Below the pieces are notes generated by a model that saw only the letters and a program-made list of their open reading frames with translations, was not told where the DNA came from and did not search any database. Shown here piece after piece: positions 26,825 through 34,360 of a DNA stretch of 64,000 bases. The translations under genes were made by a program, and so were the position numbers. The DNA is from CAYOWQ01 sp964407695 (GTDB lineage: Bacteria > Planctomycetota > Phycisphaerae > Phycisphaerales > SM1A02): the NCBI GenBank assembly GCA_964407695.1, contig CAYOWQ010000008.1:1-64000 (forward strand), in the 5' to 3' direction. Position 1 is the stretch's first letter; each line of letters opens with the position of its first letter.

Positions 26825-26888
26825 CCCCACTCAGTCTCTCAGTCTCTTGTTCTCTCAGTCTCTCGAGGGGTCTCTCAGTCTCTTTCCC
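26825..26888 (-). repeat. Purine-rich GAGACTGA element downstream of nuoA
   Basis: On the minus strand this reads as repeated GAGACTGA units and ends GAGACTGAGTGGG. It begins 4 nt after the nuoA stop. The distal boundary matches the elements at 27978-28055 (GAGTGG) and 30825-30862 (GAGTGGGG), showing a dispersed family rather than random low complexity. Confidence 0.75.
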
Positions 26889-26891
26889 GGC

Positions 26892-27284
26892 TCAATCCCA
26901 GCGGAACACGCCCTTCTTCCACGCATAGACGTAGGCGATGATCGACGTCAGGATGAAGAAGAGGATTCGGCCCATGTACATCTGGGCTTCGGGGCTGCCG
27001 GGCTCGAGCTGGGTGAACGTCACCGCCCAGGGATAGAGAAAGATGATCTCCACATCGAAGACCAGAAACGTCATGGCGAGAATGTAGAAGCGAACGTTGA
27101 AGCGCTTGCGGGCGCTCGAGAACGGGTTCATGCCCGACTCATACGCGATCCCCTTGGTTGGTCCCTCCTTGCGCGGACCCAGGATGTGGGTGATCACCAG
27201 GTTGGCCACGACAAAGATGATCGCCATCAGCACCAGCACGCCGATGGGCACGTAGTCGTTGAGGTTCACCGCAAGGTTCAGCAT
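26892..27284 (-). CDS. nuoA: NADH-quinone oxidoreductase subunit A
   Basis: A 130-residue membrane subunit of respiratory complex I. It has three hydrophobic helices (about 9-32, 70-90, 100-120) and the family motif YESGMNPFSSARKRFNVRFY, followed by FLVFDVEIIFLYPWA. ATG 27284 is chosen; a GTG immediately upstream (27287) is possible. The odd point is context: downstream on the same strand is only the convergent trpC, and upstream is a divergent SRPBCC gene, so nuoA is alone instead of heading a nuoA-N operon. Confidence 0.95.
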   Translation of the reverse strand: MLNLAVNLNDYVPIGVLVLMAIIFVVANLVITHILGPRKEGPTKGIAYESGMNPFSSARKRFNVRFYILAMTFLVFDVEIIFLYPWAVTFTQLEPGSPEAQMYMGRILFFILTSIIAYVYAWKKGVFRWD

Positions 27285-27436
27285 CACGCGCGAATGCTAC
27301 CGCAACCCCCGGAGGAAGACAAAGCCGAGATCCTTCCTCAACCCGCGCTGCATTGCCCAGCGCAGCCGAACCACGCCCTGCCCTTTCATCCCTCCCCATC
27401 CCACGCCTAGACTCCCAGCCATTCACGGAGCCACGC

Positions 27437-27913
27437 ATGTCGTCCACCGCCCCCGCAACCCCGCACACCCACACCATCACCCTGCATCGCGTCCTGCGCG
27501 CCCCCGCCGAGCGGGTCTACAAAGCCTTCCTTGATCCCGCAGCGATGTGCAAGTGGCTGCCGCCCCACGGCTTCACCGGCACCGTGCACTCCATCGACGC
27601 CAGGGTCGGCGGCGGCTACCGCATGTCGTTCACCAACTTCGGCACCGGCTCCAGCCACTCCTTCGGCGGCGCCTACGTCGAGCTGACCCCGCACTCCAAG
27701 ATTCGATACACCGATTCGTTCGACGACCCCAACCTGCCCGGGAAGATGACCGTCACCGTCACCCTCCGACCGGTCCTCTGCGGCACCGATCTTCACATCA
27801 CTCAGGAAGGTGTGCCCGCGGTCATCCCGCCGGAGATGTGCTACCTCGGCTGGCACGAATCGCTGACCCAGCTGGCAGCGCTGGTCGAGCCCCAGATTCC
27901 GGATGGGGCGTGA
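27437..27913 (+). CDS. SRPBCC / AHSA1-domain protein
   Basis: A 158-residue START-like protein of the Activator-of-Hsp90 (AHSA1) type: ITLHRVLRAPAERVYKAFLD at the start, CKWLPPHGFTGTV, GGGYRMSF, GGAYVELTPHSKIRYTDSF, then MTVTVTLRP and a C-terminal helix GWHESLTQLAALVEP. Such proteins bind hydrophobic ligands in a helix-grip cavity; the ligand cannot be predicted. ATG 27437 with GGAG 7-10 nt upstream is preferred over ATG 27353, which adds an unrelated Pro/Arg-rich leader. Single gene. Confidence 0.85.
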   Translation: MSSTAPATPHTHTITLHRVLRAPAERVYKAFLDPAAMCKWLPPHGFTGTVHSIDARVGGGYRMSFTNFGTGSSHSFGGAYVELTPHSKIRYTDSFDDPNLPGKMTVTVTLRPVLCGTDLHITQEGVPAVIPPEMCYLGWHESLTQLAALVEPQIPDGA

Positions 27914-27977
27914 GCCTCGCTTCGCGAGAGGTGTGGAGGTGTCGAGGTGCCGAGGGGGAGGCGTGCAGGGACGCGGG

Positions 27978-28055
27978 GAGAGATTGAGAGACTCCTTAAG
28001 AGACAAAGAGACTCCTTGAGAGACAAAGAGACTGAGAGACTGAGAGACTGAGTGG
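27978..28055 (+). repeat. Purine-rich GAGACTGA element downstream of the SRPBCC gene
   Basis: Contains two copies of a 20-nt unit (GAGACTCCTTAAGAGACAAA and a one-base variant with TTG) and then three tandem 8-nt GAGACTGA units ending GAGTGG. It is purine-rich on the plus strand, the coding strand of the gene that ends 65 nt upstream, matching the orientation rule of the other elements. Confidence 0.8.
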
Positions 28056-28340
28056 ACGACAACCCGCTCTCTCTTTCGGAGAGGGTCGGGGTGAGGGTGA
28101 GCGCACGCCATCGCCAGACCGCCCGCCACGCCTTCAACCGCCGCATCAACGCTCCGGCCCGGTCTGACGTGGAGGATGATGAGGGAACTTTCTTTGAGAG
28201 CCTCGCCCCGAAGGGGCGCTGGGTTGGAGCCACGGGCGGAGCGCAGCGCAACCCGTGGAGAGAAGGATTCCGGTTTCCCGCGGACCACCCCGAAGGGGCG
28301 GCGGAAGGCGCATCCAGCACAAACGGCGTCCCGCGCGGGG
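28056..28340. repeat. Palindrome-rich intergenic stretch
   Basis: Several small dyads: CTCTCTTTCGGAGAG near 28068-28082 followed by GGGTCGGGGTGAGGGTGAG, the perfect CGCCCCGAAGGGGCG at 28204-28218, and CCCCGAAGGGG at 28288-28298. The text between the last two (GGAGCGCAGCGCAACCCGTG) looks like dispersed intergenic repeat rather than coding sequence. Frames are open by composition only. No gene is called here. Confidence 0.55.
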
Positions 28341-28512
28341 ATTCTGCGTCCCGCGCTGGGGGACGCACTCCCGCGCCGTTATTCTGCGTCCCGCGCTGGG
28401 GGGCGCACTCCCGCGCCGTTATTCTGCGCCCCGCGTCGGGGGGCGCACCCCCGCGCCATTATTCCGCGTCCCGCGCTGGGGGGCGCACTCCCGCGCTCTA
28501 ATTCTGCGCCCC
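28341..28512. repeat. 40-nt tandem array, four full units
   Basis: Units at 28341-28380, 28381-28420, 28421-28460 and 28461-28500 share the start ATTCTGCGTCCCGCGCTGGG and the end GCGCACTCCCGCGCCGTT, with a partial fifth unit to 28512. Units differ by only a few bases. The period is not a multiple of three, so the different readings in overlapping frames are not coding. No spacers, so not CRISPR. Confidence 0.92.
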
Positions 28513-28664
28513 AGAGAGTCCGACCGCCGTTATCTGCGAAAAAACGCGGGTGCCCCCACGATCACAATGGCGGATAGAGTGGCTTGCCGGAAAGAGTACG
28601 AGACCGCAATCAGCGATCCAAGCTCTCGACCCAGCGCAAGAAGTCATGAATTAGTCTTTCCCGG

Positions 28665-29690
28665 ATGGATCCACCGAGAGTTCCTTTAGTTGACGCCGTC
28701 GTGGACTGGTTTGCGCGGGACCCGATCGGTCCGGCGTTGAACCTACCAGGTCTCCTCAACGCGCCACCCGCCGACCTTTACGATGCGCTGGAAGAGCAAC
28801 TTGCGCTGGTGCCCGAACATGCCGTGGCGTGGGCGTGTGCCCAACCGGCGCTAGAGCATGTATTCTTCATCTCCGACGAGAAAACCCGCGACCGTGCAGC
28901 AAGGGCGTTTGTTCTGATCGATCACATCAATGAGGAGATCGGCCGGCGCCGAATCGCGGAACTGCAGATACACCCCCCTGCAATTGCCTCCCATCCGGCC
29001 CTGGAGGGCATTTCGTTCGACGCTGAAGGCTTGATTTGCCTCGGCGAATTGCTCAATCCGTACCGGCAGTTGATCCGCAACGGATTCGTATTCATGGTTG
29101 CGCCGGTCGTGGAACAAGGCGATTCAAGCTATTGGCTTGTCAGGGCCATTGTGCGCTCAGGATTAGTCGAGCGCACCCGCGTCCGAATCGATCCCTTTCT
29201 CTTTGGCGAGGCGGGAGCGTTTCACGCGTTGGAATACAGGATGTTGTTGTGGGGCAAGTCGCGCAGCTGGTCGGCGCTGCGTGATTCGTCGGGTTCGGAG
29301 GCCTTGGAATGGCAACCGGATTCACCTGACCGAGGTGTGCAGCGGACGCAGCTCGCATGGTCCGCGCGCGGTTCGGAATGCCACTTGGAGGTTGAGGAGC
29401 TGCACACGCTGGAACGAAACGAGGTACGCGGCACACGGTACCTCCATGCGATTTTTGACAGCGAGATTCAGTCGATCGTCCACCTCGATGGGGCTGTCCG
29501 AATCCTGTCCGAATCCGAATGGCATGCTCGGAACGAGATGCACCTGAAGAATCTTGGAAAAGTCGGAAAGCGCGTGAAAATCTTTCGAGTTGATGGAACT
29601 GTAAGCGATGACTCGTTTGCCACAGTTGCCGCGAGCTTTTTCGTCTGGAACGATGACATCCCCCAGTTTTTCTGGGGAGACTCTGCCTAG
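28665..29690 (+). CDS. Hypothetical protein, 341 aa
   Basis: Not recognised. A soluble, mixed alpha/beta protein with no signal peptide, membrane segment or metal motif. It starts MDPPRVPLVDAVVDWFARDP, has acidic segments such as LYDALEEQLALVPEHAVAWA (about 38-57) and DHINEEIGRRRIAE, and ends in VWNDDIPQFFWGDSA. The start at 28665 lacks a clear Shine-Dalgarno, but codon use is consistent along the length and no in-frame alternative near it is better. It follows the repeat-rich stretch and has lower GC than neighbours toward its end, where an AT-richer intergenic region begins. Confidence 0.6.
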   Translation: MDPPRVPLVDAVVDWFARDPIGPALNLPGLLNAPPADLYDALEEQLALVPEHAVAWACAQPALEHVFFISDEKTRDRAARAFVLIDHINEEIGRRRIAELQIHPPAIASHPALEGISFDAEGLICLGELLNPYRQLIRNGFVFMVAPVVEQGDSSYWLVRAIVRSGLVERTRVRIDPFLFGEAGAFHALEYRMLLWGKSRSWSALRDSSGSEALEWQPDSPDRGVQRTQLAWSARGSECHLEVEELHTLERNEVRGTRYLHAIFDSEIQSIVHLDGAVRILSESEWHARNEMHLKNLGKVGKRVKIFRVDGTVSDDSFATVAASFFVWNDDIPQFFWGDSA

Positions 29691-29903
29691 CCGGACATTG
29701 ACCATCCGCTTTGGATTTTCTTCAAAGAGCTCTAATTGCCGGCAACTCACGGAATGACCTGGAATTGTTTTTGTAGCGCTTCAACGAAAGTTCACTCCAC
29801 AAACAACCGACAAGTGAATTGCCGGGCAACTTCGCTCAGCGCCGGACCCCCCAATTGACCGGGGGATACGTTTCCGGATCACTCGTACAAAAAGGAACTC
29901 GTT

Positions 29904-30599
29904 ATGCCCATCGCCGTGTTTCCCCCGCGCAAGGACAGCGAACTTGTCGCGTGGGCCAGCAACTTCAGCACACAAATCACCGCCACACCCACCACCTTCG
30001 GGCTTAATGCCGCCCAGGCCACCGCCTTTGCAGCGCTCTATTCCGCGCTGAACAGCGCCTACAACCGCGCCACCAACCCCAACACCAACTCCAAGGCGGC
30101 GATCATCGCCAAGAACAACGCCAAGGAGAATCTCCTGAACGGCCCCGGCGGCGCGTGGGAGCTTGTCGATATCGTGCAGGCTTTTCCCGGCACCACCGAC
30201 GAGATTCGCGGCGAGCTGGGGTTGCGCATTCCCGATGCCCCTTCGCCCATTCCCGCACCCACCGCAGCGCCCGATCTTTCCATCCTGTCCTTGCTGGGCA
30301 GAACGGTGAAGGTCAGATTGCGCGATCAGGAGAACCCGGATCGACGCGGCAAGCCCGAGGGTGTGCAGGGGGCCACGGTGCTCTATTTCGTGGGCGAGAA
30401 CGCCCCGGCCGATCCCTCATCGTGGCTCTTCGCCATGAACACCTCGAAGAACCTCTTTGATTTCGAGATTCCCGCAGCGGTTTCCGCGGGCGACAAGGTG
30501 TGGCTCACGGCGTTCTGGTTCAACAACAAGAAGGACGCCGGCCCCGCTGCCACGCCGGAGAGCATCCGCGTGAGCGACGGCCTGAGCCTCGCGGCGTAA
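29904..30599 (+). CDS. Hypothetical protein, 231 aa
   Basis: Not assigned to a named family. Residues 1-90 are helical (ELVAWASNFSTQI, AFAALYSALNSAYNRA, SKAAIIAKNNAKENLL), then a Pro-rich linker (DAPSPIPAPTAAPDLS, about 112-127), then a beta-rich C-terminal half (LLGRTVKVRLRD, GATVLYFVGEN, GDKVWLTAFWFNNKKD). No signal peptide. An AAGGAA at 29892-29897 lies 6 nt upstream of the ATG. A strong intrinsic terminator at 30671-30696 follows, so it is a single-gene unit. The two-part layout suggests a structural or adaptor protein; this is inference. Confidence 0.72.
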   Translation: MPIAVFPPRKDSELVAWASNFSTQITATPTTFGLNAAQATAFAALYSALNSAYNRATNPNTNSKAAIIAKNNAKENLLNGPGGAWELVDIVQAFPGTTDEIRGELGLRIPDAPSPIPAPTAAPDLSILSLLGRTVKVRLRDQENPDRRGKPEGVQGATVLYFVGENAPADPSSWLFAMNTSKNLFDFEIPAAVSAGDKVWLTAFWFNNKKDAGPAATPESIRVSDGLSLAA

Positions 30600-30670
30600 G
30601 CCCCGCAAGGGGAAACGCTGAAACGTCCACACGTCGAAACGTCCAAGCCAGCAAAGGATCAGGAACAGGA

Positions 30671-30696
30671 AGCCCGGCACACGCCGGGCTTTTTTC
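30671..30696 (+). terminator. Intrinsic terminator
   Basis: An 8-bp GC-rich stem AGCCCGGC / GCCGGGCT with a 4-nt loop, followed by a run of six T (30690-30695), 71 nt past the preceding stop. Confidence 0.88.
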
Positions 30697-30824
30697 CTCG
30701 GCGAGGGGGCGGAGGGGCTGCGGCTGTGGACCAAGCCGCAACGCGAGGGATGAAAGCGCTGCGCTTCCCGCGCGGGCGGAGGATGAAGAGTAACTCGACA
30801 CGCAAGGCGGCGTCGCCGCCGACC

Positions 30825-30862
30825 CCACTCGGTCTCTTGGTCTCTTCGTCTCTCAGTCTCTG
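30825..30862 (-). repeat. Purine-rich GAGAC element downstream of the HAF/dockerin gene
   Basis: On the minus strand: GAGACTGAGAGACGAAGAGACC and then GAGACCGAGTGGGG, ending with the same GAGTGG boundary as two other copies. It lies 34 nt past the stop of the minus-strand gene. Confidence 0.72.
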
Positions 30863-30896
30863 GCGCGATTTCGCAGCGCGATGGTGCAGCGACTGG

Positions 30897-32189
30897 TTAC
30901 GGGCAGGTTCCCCAGGAGGAGAGCAGGAGGCCGAGGTCAGCACCGTCGACCAGGCCGCTGCCGTCGAGATCAGCCGCGGCATCGGCGGAGTTCCATGCCG
31001 AGAGCAGGAGGCCGAGGTCCGCGCCGGTGATGAGGTTGTCGCCGTTGAGATCGCCGAGGGATGCGCAGGGGTTCTTCGGGGCCGGGAAGCGAACGAACCA
31101 GCTCATCTGTTCGCCGCTGGGGGCGAAGCCGTAGCCGGCGATTGACAGGCCGTCGTCGGAAACCGAGGTGGCGGCGTTGAGTTCCCATCCTGCCAGTTGC
31201 GCAGCCATGCCGAAATCCTGAATGAGGACATCGCGGATGATGCGCGTGCCGTGCTCGGCATCCCACATGAAGGCCCGACCAAAGAAGCCGTCGAACTGTT
31301 TCAGATTCATCCATCCCACGACGACCGAGCCGTCGGCGCTGGCATCCCAGGCAAGATCGGTGTCGTTGACGCCGAAGGGCAGATGCGGAATGGAGAACAG
31401 CGTGTTGGTGTTGAGATCGAGCCGCGCCGCCAGGCCGAGGTTGCCGCCGACCGCGTAGTGGCCATCACGCGAGAGGCCGACGGCGCGAAACGTCGATGGC
31501 GCCAGTTCAACAAGGCCGCTGCGCTGCGTCCACTTGAAGGAACGGTCGTAGGCGCCACCGCCCTTCGAGGCGAGGCCGACGATGATGGAACCATCACCGG
31601 AGACGGCGGCCGCCTGACTGTTGAACACGCCGCCGGGAATATCGCCCAGCGGCATCAGGCCGTTGGAGGTCCAGCGGAACGCCTCCGGATTGAAGTTGGC
31701 GTTCGACCCATAGCCGACCACCACCGATCCATCGCTTGAGACGCCGCGAGCCACACCGCCGTCGGTTCCGCCGAGCGAGCCGAGGAAGACGAGTCCGGTC
31801 TCCTGCGTCCAGCGGAACGGCGAGCCGTCTTCGTTAAGCGAATTTGGCAACGCGCTGCCGCCGACGATCACCGATCCATCATCAGAGCAGCCCCGCGCAA
31901 GCGATGCGGGAAAGCCGCCGGGATTCGGAAAGGTACCGAGACCGACGATGCCGCCCTCAAGCGTCCAGCGGAAGGCTTCGAATCCGGTGGGTGAGACGGT
32001 TTCGCCGACGACGACGTTTCCGTCGGCGGAGATGCCGTAGGCGATCGTCGGCCCGAAACCGTCGGGATCCAACGTGCCGAGGCCGATGAAGATGGCCCCC
32101 GAGTCACCAGCGAGCGAAGGAGAAACAGCCACGCCCAATCCCGCACCGACGACGACCACAGCAAAGACCCGATTCATACCGCGATTCAT
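30897..32189 (-). CDS. Secreted HAF-repeat protein with dockerin-like repeats
   Basis: A 430-residue secreted protein. The signal peptide is MNRVFAVVVVGAGLGVAVSPSLAG. Then come seven or so repeats of the extracellular HAF type, each ending in phrases such as ISADGNVVVGETVS, CSDDGSVIVGGSAL and VSSDGSVVVGYGS, with FRWT-containing partners (EAFRWTLEGGIVGLG). The C-terminus has two dockerin-like EF-hand repeats, GDLNGDNLITGADLGLL and DGSGLVDGADLGLL. The start at 32189 has AGAAAGG about 9 nt upstream; ATG 32177 is an alternative. Function is unknown; the fold is expected to be a beta-propeller. Confidence 0.87.
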   Translation of the reverse strand: MNRGMNRVFAVVVVGAGLGVAVSPSLAGDSGAIFIGLGTLDPDGFGPTIAYGISADGNVVVGETVSPTGFEAFRWTLEGGIVGLGTFPNPGGFPASLARGCSDDGSVIVGGSALPNSLNEDGSPFRWTQETGLVFLGSLGGTDGGVARGVSSDGSVVVGYGSNANFNPEAFRWTSNGLMPLGDIPGGVFNSQAAAVSGDGSIIVGLASKGGGAYDRSFKWTQRSGLVELAPSTFRAVGLSRDGHYAVGGNLGLAARLDLNTNTLFSIPHLPFGVNDTDLAWDASADGSVVVGWMNLKQFDGFFGRAFMWDAEHGTRIIRDVLIQDFGMAAQLAGWELNAATSVSDDGLSIAGYGFAPSGEQMSWFVRFPAPKNPCASLGDLNGDNLITGADLGLLLSAWNSADAAADLDGSGLVDGADLGLLLSSWGTCP

Positions 32190-32331
32190 GTCGTTTAACC
32201 TTTCTCTGGGAATCTCCCTTGACCTATGTCTCAACCGGTGACGTTTCTTTCGGTTGCTTCGCCGACTCATCTCCCTTCTGCAGCGAAGAGACTCTCCATA
32301 CGCCCACCGACCGCAGGCGGGGCCGCGGCCG

Positions 32332-32337
32332 TATAAT
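32332..32337 (+). promoter_or_regulatory. Candidate -10 box of the tRNA-Pro gene
   Basis: A perfect TATAAT lies 55 nt upstream of the tRNA, in the space between the divergent HAF gene and the tRNA. No good -35 is visible at the expected spacing. Confidence 0.4.
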
Positions 32338-32342
32338 GGCCC

Positions 32343-32369
32343 CCAATGAACGTCGCACGGGTTCATTGG
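32343..32369. other. Perfect 9-bp inverted repeat in the tRNA-Pro leader
   Basis: CCAATGAAC (32343-32351) and GTTCATTGG (32361-32369) are exact reverse complements separated by 9 nt. The repeat lies just after the TATAAT and ends 22 nt before the tRNA, so it would be in the 5' leader of the precursor or serve as an operator. Confidence 0.6.
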
Positions 32370-32391
32370 AGCTCGGCGACGAGAATTTCGG

Positions 32392-32465
32392 CGGGGTGTA
32401 GCTCAGCTTGGTAGAGCGCGTGCTTTGGGAGCACGAAGTCGCAGGTTCGAATCCTGTCACCCCGA
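32392..32465 (+). tRNA. tRNA-Pro (anticodon TGG)
   Basis: A 74-nt cloverleaf: acceptor stem CGGGGTG pairs with CACCCCG, D arm GCTCAGCTTGGTAGAGC, anticodon stem CGTGC/GCACG with loop TTTGGGA giving anticodon TGG, and the T arm with GGTTCGAATCC. Discriminator base A. The CCA end is not encoded. Confidence 0.97.
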
Positions 32466-32518
32466 TTGATCAACAGGACCGTGGTTTCGGGGAGGCGATG
32501 CGGGTCGGTTCTGCCAGT

Positions 32519-33001
32519 TCACTGGGCGGTTGCCCGAAGCAACTTTTCGCCGTCAAGTTTGACCATCGTCATCATCGCCTGCATTGCCTTCGCCACCTTC
32601 TTCGGGTCGGAATCGCCAATGAGGTCGATCAGTACCTTCGGGTCGATCTGCCACTCCACCCCGAAGTGATCGGTGATCCAGCCGCACGCCGAGGGCTTTC
32701 CGCCCGCGGCCAGGAACTTCCCCCAATATTCGTCCACCTGCTGCTGCGTGTCGCAGATGACTGCAATAGAGATACCCTGAGAGAATGAGAACTGCGGACC
32801 GCCGTTAAGCGCGGTGAATTCGCATCCGTCCAGCGTGAAGTCCACGGTCATCACGCCGCCGGCCTTGAACGGAGCCTGAGGGCCGAGATCAGGAAACCGC
32901 GTGATTCGAGTGATCTTCGAATTGGGGAAGACGGAGGTGTAAAAGCGGGCTGCCTCCTCTGCACGGTCATTGAAGGTCAGAAAGGTCGTGATCTTCGGCA
33001 T
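32519..33001 (-). CDS. VOC family (PhnB-like) protein
   Basis: A 160-residue glyoxalase-fold protein of the PhnB/3-demethylubiquinone-methyltransferase-like group: MPKITTFLTFNDRAEEAARF, YTSVFPNSKITRITRF, GGVMTVDFTLDGCEFTALNG, ISIAVICDTQQQVDEYW and WITDHFGVEWQIDPKVL. These are typical small VOC proteins, often with no proven enzymatic role. ATG 33001 matches the family N-terminus; the longer frame to 33091 adds unrelated sequence. Its end lies 53 nt from the convergent tRNA. Confidence 0.88.
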   Translation of the reverse strand: MPKITTFLTFNDRAEEAARFYTSVFPNSKITRITRFPDLGPQAPFKAGGVMTVDFTLDGCEFTALNGGPQFSFSQGISIAVICDTQQQVDEYWGKFLAAGGKPSACGWITDHFGVEWQIDPKVLIDLIGDSDPKKVAKAMQAMMTMVKLDGEKLLRATAQ

Positions 33002-33361
33002 GGGGTCGTCCTGTGGGTCTCTCGCATCAGAACCGGAGCGTTGAGTGAACCGGGGAAGACAGGGTATCGCCGCAACCCCGCGCTTTCCCACGATCCTTCG
33101 GCCACACGATGGGGTCCCGTCGGTAGGCGGGGCTCCAGTCGGCTGGCGTGGTCATGACGCCCGGCGAAAGGTTCCTTCAGTGTGATGACATTAGTCCGTT
33201 GGTGACCCGCCGAATCAGCGCACTCGTTTCCGGCAGGGCCCGCCTGTCTGAATCCCGCCCCCTGTTCCACGTCGGCCTTTCGCTGTCTGCGGCGAAAGGC
33301 CGACTGTGATTTACTGCCAATCACTTCTCAAGGAATTGATTCCGGATATGCTCGCCACATC
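33002..33361. other. Intergenic region with a strong hairpin
   Basis: No gene seen. The notable object is a perfect 13-bp inverted repeat, GTCGGCCTTTCGC (33271-33283) and GCGAAAGGCCGAC (33292-33304), with an 8-nt loop. It lies 57 nt upstream of the MlaE-like start, so it could be a terminator for upstream transcription or a structured 5' leader. No T-run follows directly. Confidence 0.5.
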
Positions 33362-34198
33362 TTGACCGCCGCGGTTCGAATCATCTCGCAGATTGGCCTG
33401 AGTGTTCAGCTCTTTGTCGTTGAATTCGGGCGATTTACGGATTTCGCGATTTCAACGTTCCGGTGGTTGCTGTTTCATCCCCGAAAATGGGCACGGTGGC
33501 GTTTGATCGGCGCCCAACTCTTCTCGGTCGGCGTCGCGTCGATCCCGGTGGTGGGCATCACGGGCGCGTTCATCGGAATGATTCTTGCCTTGGAGGGATA
33601 CGCTCAGTTCTATGCATTCGGACAAGAGGGACGCCTTGGCGGAGTAATCAACGTTTCCGTCGTCAAGCAGATCGGGCCGGTGTTGGCCGCAGTGATGGTG
33701 GCGGGGCGCGTCGGCGGGGCATTGGCGGCCGAGCTCGGCACCATGCGGGTCACCGAGCAGCTGGATGCCATGCGTTCAATGGCGGCCGATCCGATCCCCT
33801 ATCTCGTGGTCCCCAGGTTTCTTGCCTGCATGCTCATGACGCCGCTCCTGACGGTGTATTCCGATCTGCTCGGCGTGTGGGGCGGTTGGCTGGTGACCGT
33901 CAAGTTCTATGGTGTGTCCTCTTTTGAATACTGGGATTTCACGAAGTACTTTGTTACATGGTGGGAGCCGACTACAGGTCTGGTCAAATGCCTGTTCTTC
34001 GGCGGCTCAATCGGCCTGATCGCATGTTACAAGGGCTTCAACTGCGGGTCGGGCGCTGCGGGCGTGGGGCGAGCGGCAACCGAGTCATTCGTGGCCAGTT
34101 TTCTGGCGATCATCGCTATCAATCTCGTGCTGGCCAAGCTCTTGAATACGATCAACGATCTGTTCATCTCCGCGGGGGTCGTGTCGGCGCTCGGCTGA
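33362..34198 (+). CDS. MlaE/YrbE-type ABC transporter permease
   Basis: A 278-residue permease of the MlaE family that moves lipids between membranes in Mla/Mce-like systems. Membrane segments lie at about 54-80, 100-120, 150-175, 205-230 and 245-270; the signature run is GAFIGMILALEGYAQF, QIGPVLAAVMVAGRVGGALA, AELGTMRVTEQLDAMRSM and YKGFNCGSGAAGVGRA. The most upstream start is TTG at 33362; an ATG at 33348 is in another frame and closes at once. No MlaF ATPase or MlaD/Mce gene is adjacent, so its partners are encoded elsewhere. Confidence 0.9.
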   Translation: MTAAVRIISQIGLSVQLFVVEFGRFTDFAISTFRWLLFHPRKWARWRLIGAQLFSVGVASIPVVGITGAFIGMILALEGYAQFYAFGQEGRLGGVINVSVVKQIGPVLAAVMVAGRVGGALAAELGTMRVTEQLDAMRSMAADPIPYLVVPRFLACMLMTPLLTVYSDLLGVWGGWLVTVKFYGVSSFEYWDFTKYFVTWWEPTTGLVKCLFFGGSIGLIACYKGFNCGSGAAGVGRAATESFVASFLAIIAINLVLAKLLNTINDLFISAGVVSALG

Positions 34199-34360
34199 GG
34201 TCGATTCCGCGAAGTTCCGGGCAGGCTCGTTTCAGTGGGCCGGCAACGAAGGGCCCCGAGGTGTGTAGAACAAAGAGGAATTTGAGGGAATGCCATCCAC
34301 GCCTGATCGCTCTATGCTATGGAACTGCGGCCGGCGCCCGCCGCATCGAAAGGTGATTCG

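Noticed and set aside
28052..28689. Three overlapping plus-strand open frames over the 40-nt array
   Set aside because: The period is not divisible by three, each frame reads different peptides from the same units, and the surrounding sequence is intergenic repeat.
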